From positions 541,536 to 605,535 of the forward strand of contig MNCI01028318.1 of NCBI GenBank assembly GCA_015680685.1: a stretch of 64,000 nucleotides of DNA. The letters run 5' to 3'. Of the stretch, positions 58,240 through 64,000 are shown piece after piece. The first letter of the stretch is position 1. Each line of letters opens with the position of its first letter. A program made the translations under genes and the position numbers. The DNA comes from Gnetum montanum (lineage: Eukaryota; Streptophyta; Gnetopsida; Gnetales; Gnetaceae). The notes below the pieces were generated by a model, which ran no database searches, was not told where the DNA came from, and was given only the letters and a program-made list of their open reading frames with translations.

Positions 58240-59150
58240 CTTAGGTGAGGTTCATTTGTTGTTGAGTCTACATGGGTTCTTTGGTCTTCACAATGACATG
58301 AGTACCATGCTTATTGTTTTTCTTTCCTTGCCAATTTTGTGGATAGGCAACAATCTTGAAACAAGACTCCTTCACGTGTATGATCATGACGCAATGGTTG
58401 TATTTAGGCCTCTTCCCTTGTTTTCTTTTGTCTGGGTTGACTTTGAAGGTCACTAGTTCACTAATTTGGTGTTTCCAAATGGTGACTTCCTCTAAGTTTA
58501 ACAAGGATTAAGCATTTGATAGACTAGGCTATGGCTCCTTGCAAATAATATTTGATCTCACAATGCTATAGACTTCATTCAATTCCATGAGAAATTTTTG
58601 AAGTCTCTTCTCTTCTTTTTCTCTGGTAGCTATACCATAAGTACACCCTTTGAAAGATGCATTGTCAAGCTTTGAAAAACCATTTAATTTCTCCCATAAA
58701 GCCTTCATCTTCACATAGTATGTTAAAATTGTCATTTCACCTTGTCATGTATTAACAATCTCACGCTTGATTTTCTAAATTCTTTGTCCACTTCCCTGGG
58801 AGAATCTCTCCTCTACTTCCACCCACATTTCTCTTAATATATCATGATAAAAAATTCTATCATGTAGCTTTTCATTGAGTGAATTGAGGATCCAAGACAT
58901 TACCATAGAGTTACAGGTGATCTAGCTTTCTTCATCTAGGTCTCCTTCAATTGGTTTCGAAAGCATGCCATTCACAAAGAAAATTTTATGCTTTGAGACC
59001 AAAGCATTAGTAATTGCACATTTCCATGTAGAATAGTTAGTTCCCTTGAGTAACTGTGTGACTAACTAGTGCCTTGGCCTTTTTGAGCTACTAAGAATGT
59101 AGTGTAATAGCTTCTACCTCTAGACTGCCATCATGATTGGCTAGTCTATG
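58240..59150 (-). pseudogene. Copia element H gag
   Basis: Minus strand: LLKGTNYSTWKCAITNAL near 59,020-59,060 (gag N-terminal block), ILNSLNEKLHDRIFYHDILR, MWVEVEERFSQGSGQRI, then frame 58,529-58,735 with YYVKMKALWEKLNGFSKL and RLQKFLMELNEVYSIVRSNI, as in Copia gag. The knuckle at 58,268-58,504 reads YNHCVMIIHVKESC, with the first Cys changed to Tyr and Gly to Ile. A few stops separate the pieces. Confidence 0.8.
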
Positions 59151-59160
59151 AGCAATCAAT

Positions 59161-59176
59161 CCCTACTCTAATACTA
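59161..59176 (-). other. Primer binding site of Copia element H
   Basis: Element strand TAGTATTAGAGTAGGG, the initiator tRNA-Met type TGGTATCAGAGCAGGG with G-to-A and C-to-T changes, directly at the LTR edge. Confidence 0.8.
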
Positions 59177-59456
59177 TATAAAATTGGAAGAATAGATAAT
59201 TCTTCTTATTGATTGCTACTGAAATGTATAGAGAAGTAGCATATTTATGCTATTATGAACAAAACTAAAAATGGAAAGTAGAGAAGAAAAAGAAGAATAA
59301 AAGGAAACTTGAATAAAACATAGCAACAGCCATAACTATGATCTAAAAAAAATAAGCAAAGACGTGTTCTTGATTATAAAAATAAGGGCATGTTAGTTGT
59401 AACAATGCCAAGAATGATGCAATTAGCTTTGCAACCATGATCACATAGTTCACACA
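59177..59456 (-). repeat. 5' LTR of Copia element H
   Basis: 280 bp, partner of 54,643-54,921; outer edge GTTCACACA (TGTGTGAAC on the element strand). Confidence 0.87.
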
Positions 59457-60690
59457 AGTGATTATAATTGAAGAACTTAATATGCTCTTATGAACAAGTG
59501 TCAAGTTAAGTAGGAAAAACATATAGCCAATTAATGATGAGTAAATAATCACCATAACACATCTCATACCAATCAAACTTACAACACAATTAATCAATTA
59601 GACACCACATCCAACTAATCATACATACCTAGAGCACCTTTAGTCAAATAATCAATAATACAACCTTTCTAAAGAAATGAAAGAAATATAATGAAATAAA
59701 TCATGAGAGAATACAGTTAATTAAAACACTAATACTATGATTAGTACATATCATAAAAATAGAGAAATGACCTTCATGTTTTGTGATAATATAGCTCACA
59801 TACAATCACATCATCATCAACACACACAATCACATAATCATACATCAATTCGTTCCCCTTTTTGTTTAAAAAAAATTTGAAAAGAAGTTCTCCCTATCAT
59901 TGAAGAGATTAAGCTCAAAACACAAAAATAAACATAGATGATAAAAGAAAATAAGAGATACACAGAATAGTTGATACTATTGATCAATGAACTATCAAGC
60001 TCAAGATAGAGATGTAATAATGAGAGAACAGCTAGTCATACCAAGTGTAGACAAAAAATAATAAAAGGCATAGAATAGATTAGAGAGCCAAGTAGCAACT
60101 TAGAAATCATCATAGCTATGGATATTCATAAGAGTTTTTTGATGAATCAAGATGATTTTAGAGAGCTTAGGAAAGAGCTAAGAAGAGTAGATGTAGAGAG
60201 GAATCAAGTGTTGATGAATAGTGAATCTAGAATATAAAGTGTAAAAGATGTAGAGAGGAGTGAAATTCCCAAGACAAATTTAGCAAGCAGCTGGAAAGAA
60301 TTATGATGTAGAAACAAAAAAAATATCAAGAGTGATGGAGACAAAGGCCTTTGACATCTAGAATAGCTAAAGAAAGGAGAGGCTATATAGAGCAAGATAT
60401 TGAGACTCTATACTACACCCATGACCTCTTGAAGTTGTTGCATCCACCTAGCTTAAAGCCAATAATAAGGTCATCCTCTAGTCATGATCCTTATGAGGAA
60501 TTACATGAATCCATATGATATGGCTCTAAGGATTTGATAAACTCATCATGGGCTCCTAATTCTTCTTTTGCTGATTCCCTACAAAATAAGCTTATGTACT
60601 TTTCCTACAACAAATCTCATTAGCTTATAAATCCCTAAACTAGCACTAGGAGTTTTAGAAGCTTATGTATGTTTGGGTAAAGAACTCACA
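59457..60690. other. Unassigned AT-rich DNA, right side of H insertion
   Basis: Continuation of whatever H is inserted in. AT-rich, with CACACAATCACATAATCA-type repeats near 59,823. It ends where the RNase H remnant of Copia I begins, so part of it may be the 3' untranslated region and LTR of I; I could not define an LTR edge. Confidence 0.4.
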
Positions 60691-63340
60691 CATAACAATG
60701 TTCTTAGATATATAAATATTTCTTTATTTAATGCCTTTGTAAAAATATATTATCTGTATTCTTTAGATGAAATATAGGATAATTTTACTATTTGCAACTC
60801 TAGTTGATCTCTAAGAAAATGATATTTAATCTTAATATTTTTATTTTTACTATAAAAATGGAATTTTCAGAGATAGAAATAGTGACATTATTATTACAAT
60901 AAATAATTATTGGATCATAGAATGGTATACTGAAAAGCTTTAATGCTTCCCTCATCTAAAGAATCTATTTGCAATAGTGTGAGGCTATAACATATTTTGC
61001 TTTAGCTAATGATAATGCTACAGAGTTCTACCTTTTAGTTAGCCATGATACCAATCTATTACCAAGAAAATGATAGTTTTCACTTGTATATTTCCAATCA
61101 TCTTTATTTCATACCCAATTAGCATTTGTAAATGCTTGAAATTCAAAATTTCTACCTTTTTGATACAATAACCCATAACTAGTTATGCCTTTTAGATATT
61201 ATAAAATTCCTGTAGTTGCAATCAAGTGTGATTCTTTTGGTTTTGATTGATTTCTAGAAATCAGGCCTATTGCAAAATCTATATTGGGCTTGCTAGCTAT
61301 AGCATAATGTAAGCTTCACACAATGGATCTATATAGTGTAACATCAATGTTCTTGCATCTTCATCCTTGCAAAGATGTACATTTTTGCTAAGAGTAGTTG
61401 CACAAGTTTTAGCTTCTATCATGCCAAAATGCTTTAGAATCTATTGAACATATATTATCTGATAAATGAAAGTTTTATTCTTAAGCTATTGAATATGTAG
61501 ATTGAGAAAATGAGATAGGTTCCCTACATAGACATTTCAAATTTTTATTTCATAGCTTCAACAAGTTCTTTTCCTAAACATGAGCTTATTCCTTTAAACA
61601 TTATGTCATTGAAATTAATTAAAAACCATGTATTATTATTTCTAATATAAAGGCTACTATCTAGAGGGGCTTTCAAATATCCATTTTCAACAAAATATGA
61701 ATCAAGCTTAGCATACGACATCCTAGACACTTCTTTTATGTCATATACAACTTTATGTAGCTGATACATATGATTTGGCTTTTTAGTTTCAATAAATCAT
61801 TTTAGTTGTTCTATATGCACTATCTGTTTTATTTCTCCATTTAGAAAAGCTAATTTCACATCCATTTAGTAGAGCTTAAATCCTTGATAAGCTACAAAAG
61901 CTAACAGCCTTCTAATAGATTTCAATCTTTCAACTAGAGTAAATGTTTCTTGAGAAGCAAGTCCCTCTATTTAATAAAATCCTTTTTCTAATACTCTTGA
62001 ATTATTTTGGGTTACTTCACTAGGATAATTTATCTTTTCTTGAAAATATCCACTTAGTTCCAATGATGTTAGCTTCTTTGGACCATGGAACTAGCCCCCA
62101 AGTATCATTCTTTATAGTTTACTTCAACTCTTCATCCTTGGAATTTTTCCAATTCTCATTTCCAAGAGCTTCCCTAATTGTTAGAGGAATGGAAAAGGTA
62201 AGACAACATACTAATAAGCCATGATATGTAATTTTAGATCTATTCCTTCTTATCCTTTATCTAAGAGGTATCTTAAGGATATCTACCATGGATTTGAACC
62301 TATACATTCTTCTTCTAAGTGTAGCCTCTTGTTCTATTTTTTCTTCATCTATTAACATTGGCTATTCTTCTTCAATCTCATTAGCTTGTTAAAATGTCAA
62401 AGTGCCATCATCACTTTATTCTTCATCTACATTCATATCTTTCTCATCCCTATTGTTAGTATCTTCTGATAATTCATCAATCTTAACATGAGGTGTTTCA
62501 ACAATCTTTAATGTTTTTAAATTTAAGCAATAATAAGCTTTTGACTGACTAGAATATCCATTAAATAAATCATCTTCACAATTTCTCTTAAGCTTGTTAA
62601 CATTATCTTAACTCTTAATATAGCAATTTCTACCAAAAAATTTGAAATATTGAACATTAGTCAATTTTTATACCACATTTGATAAGAAGTCTTACCATTA
62701 TTAGTTCTTACCAAATATTTGTTAATGATATACACAATTATTTTGGCTACCTCATTCCATAGGTACTTTGGTACATTATTCTCTTTCATCATTGATCTAA
62801 TTATCTCAAGCATAGTTCTATTTTTTTCTCTACAACACCATTTTACTTAGATGTTCTAGTTGATGAGAACTGTCTCTTGATACCTAAATCTCTACATAGC
62901 TCATAAAATTTATTTGAGATGAACTCACCTCTATTGTTAGTACTAATAAATTTGATTTTAATCCTTGTTTAAGTTTCAACCATACTTTTAAATATCTTAA
63001 AACACTTAAATACATCATACTTTTTCTCAATATATGTTATCCATTACATTCTAGTATAATCATCAATGATAGGAATAAAATATTTATTGCCATCCAAACT
63101 AGCTATATCAAAAGATCCAAAAATGTCCATATGTAGTAATTCAAGCTTATCTTTACAATGAAAATTCAGTATCTTAAAGGTTATTCTAGTTTGGTTATCA
63201 TGTTGTCATGTAGACCATCCCTTTTCTAGATGACTTACTCAAGGAATGCCTTCAATGCTTTGAGACCTAAGGAGAGTTTGTATATTTCATATGCTTAAGT
63301 ATCTTAGTCTTTTGTACCATAACCTAATATGCCCTATGAT
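60690..63340 (-). pseudogene. Copia element I pol: integrase, RT, RNase H
   Basis: Minus strand, in order from the right: pre-integrase LWYKRLRYLSI (near 63,290), integrase LHMDIFGSFDIASLDGNKYF and GVVEKK (63,130 to 62,830), RT with QGFKLY*MDVKLAFLNGEIK (near 61,870), frame 61,545-61,769 with YQLHKVVYDIKEVSRMSYAK and SYFVENGYLKAPLDSSLYI and the catalytic box FNDIMFKG in place of YVDDIIF. RNase H ends in KNKNIKIKYHFLRDQLELQI and YIFTKALNKEIF near 60,690-60,830. Many stops. Its gag is displaced by J at 63,341. Confidence 0.8.
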
Positions 63341-63797
63341 TAAAAATTGGAATTTTCCCTTCTTTTCTTTTCTCTCTCTCTTTCTCTTCATGCTCTATGT
63401 TCTCTAAAAGCTCTATATTTTATTTCATCAAAACTAGAAAACCCTTGAGTCTTTGTGTGAGACAAGGTAGAGTAATTTTTCTTTTGCTATGCTATGAGAG
63501 CTAATCCTCTGTCATTGTGAACTTTATTTATCCTCAACTTAGGATTATAAAAATAAGCCCTATAAATTTTTTTTTATTAATAAAATTTACTCTACACCCT
63601 AGAATCTCCCCCCTAGGATTTGGGAAGAGTTTGATGGTTAATGTAGGATGGTGAATCTAGTAGCTGAGCAACATTAAAAGCTTGATGTCTGTTTTCATTT
63701 TTCTACAGAAGTGCTTTTGTTTCTAGTATTAAGTTAATTTGGGAATTTATACTAGTCTTCCACCCCCAATGCCTTTGGCCATGTCTAGAAAACAACA
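63341..63797 (+). repeat. 5' LTR of Copia element J
   Basis: Ends AACAACA two bases before the PBS. The start TGATTAAAAATT is chosen as the nearest TG after I's last coding homology. Includes a CT-rich tract (63,355-63,393) and a possible TATA, CTATAAATTTT, near 63,561. The partner LTR lies outside the window. Confidence 0.55.
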
Positions 63798-63799
63798 AT

Positions 63800-63815
63800 T
63801 GCTATTAGAGCCTGG
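63800..63815 (+). other. Primer binding site of Copia element J
   Basis: TGCTATTAGAGCCTGG, the initiator tRNA-Met type TGGTATCAGAGCCTGG with two changes. Confidence 0.8.
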
Positions 63816-63869
63816 TCAACACAATTAGACTTAATAGTCTATGTTGCTGATTTTTTTCTTTTTTGGCTA

Positions 63870-64000
63870 TGGCATAGAGTTAAAGATTCTCATCTAATAA
63901 ATCTCATTAGTTTGATGGTTCAAATTACCCTCTTTAGAATTTTAAAATGAAGACATACCTATTGGTTCATGGAAATGATATATGCAAGGCACTGAGTAGA
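63870..64000 (+). pseudogene. Copia element J gag, N-terminal fragment
   Basis: Reads FDGSNYPL (63,911-63,934) and then, in shifted phase, MKTYLLVHGNDICKAL, the Copia gag opening (FxGxNYxxWxxxMxxxLxxxxxW). A frameshift lies between the two. Truncated by the window end. Confidence 0.65.

Larger units (their letters stand above)
54643..59456 (-). mobile_element. Copia element H, full length but decayed
   Basis: 4.8-kb minus-strand Ty1/Copia element: 5' LTR 59,177-59,456, PBS, gag, protease, integrase, RT, RNase H, PPT, 3' LTR 54,643-54,921. Domain order (integrase before RT) is diagnostic of Copia. Flanks AATTA and AGTGA match poorly as a target duplication. Confidence 0.88.
63341..64000 (+). 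mobile_element. Copia element J, 5' end (runs off the window)
   Basis: Plus-strand Copia start: LTR, iMet PBS and the beginning of gag. It interrupts I, which is in the opposite orientation. The LTR start is an estimate. Confidence 0.72.

Overview
This window reads as nuclear DNA of a seed plant with a large, retrotransposon-filled genome. It is AT-rich and poor in CpG over most of its length, and has no intact host gene I can recognise. Nearly all of it is old, stop-ridden LTR retrotransposons nested in one another. A gymnosperm would fit, but nothing here proves it. I found no rRNA, tRNA or CRISPR array.

Layout. From 1 to about 42,306 lie five members of one Ty3/Gypsy family. Their LTRs run TGATGA...TCATCA, their primer binding sites have the tRNA-Asp-like form TGGTGCC, and their gag has a CX2CX3HX4C finger, so they look like the Athila/Tat group. 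I call them: E (+, 1-3,867, 5' end outside the window); D (-, in two pieces, 3,868-5,033 and 26,239-29,525); B (-, 5,034-26,238); A (-, 11,829-21,040); C (-, 29,526-42,306, 3' end outside). A sits in the reverse transcriptase gene of B. B and E sit in D. D sits in the 3' part of C. A solo LTR of another family, G (37,551-39,494), splits the gag of C. Target duplications support A in B and B in D.

How the copies relate. B and C carry gag, protease, RT, RNase H and integrase, all decayed. A, D and E lack RT, RNase H and integrase at corresponding points, while keeping gag (E also protease). They look like non-autonomous partners that would have relied on B/C-type copies. Between the end of pol and the 3' LTR, A, B and C carry an extra coding region of unknown function (ORF X). 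It is preceded by a spacer holding element-specific U3-like motifs and a polypurine-like TCATGGGGG box.

42,307-46,650 is a decayed Helitron-like RepHel N-terminal region (-) with an upstream tandem duplication of about 547 bp. It was later hit by a 1.6-kb internally deleted Ty1/Copia element, F (44,948-46,560).

46,650-52,740 differs in character. It has more CpG, a GC-rich island, short tandem repeats, an exon-like ORF and three runs of open frames, with two N-marked assembly duplications nearby. It is the only part that may be low-copy or genic.

52,740-60,690 is unassigned repeat DNA interrupted by Copia element H (54,643-59,456, -), which has recognisable gag, protease, integrase, RT and RNase H. 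60,690-63,340 is the pol of another Copia element, I (-). At about 63,341 a third Copia element, J (+), begins with its LTR, PBS and gag start and runs off the window.
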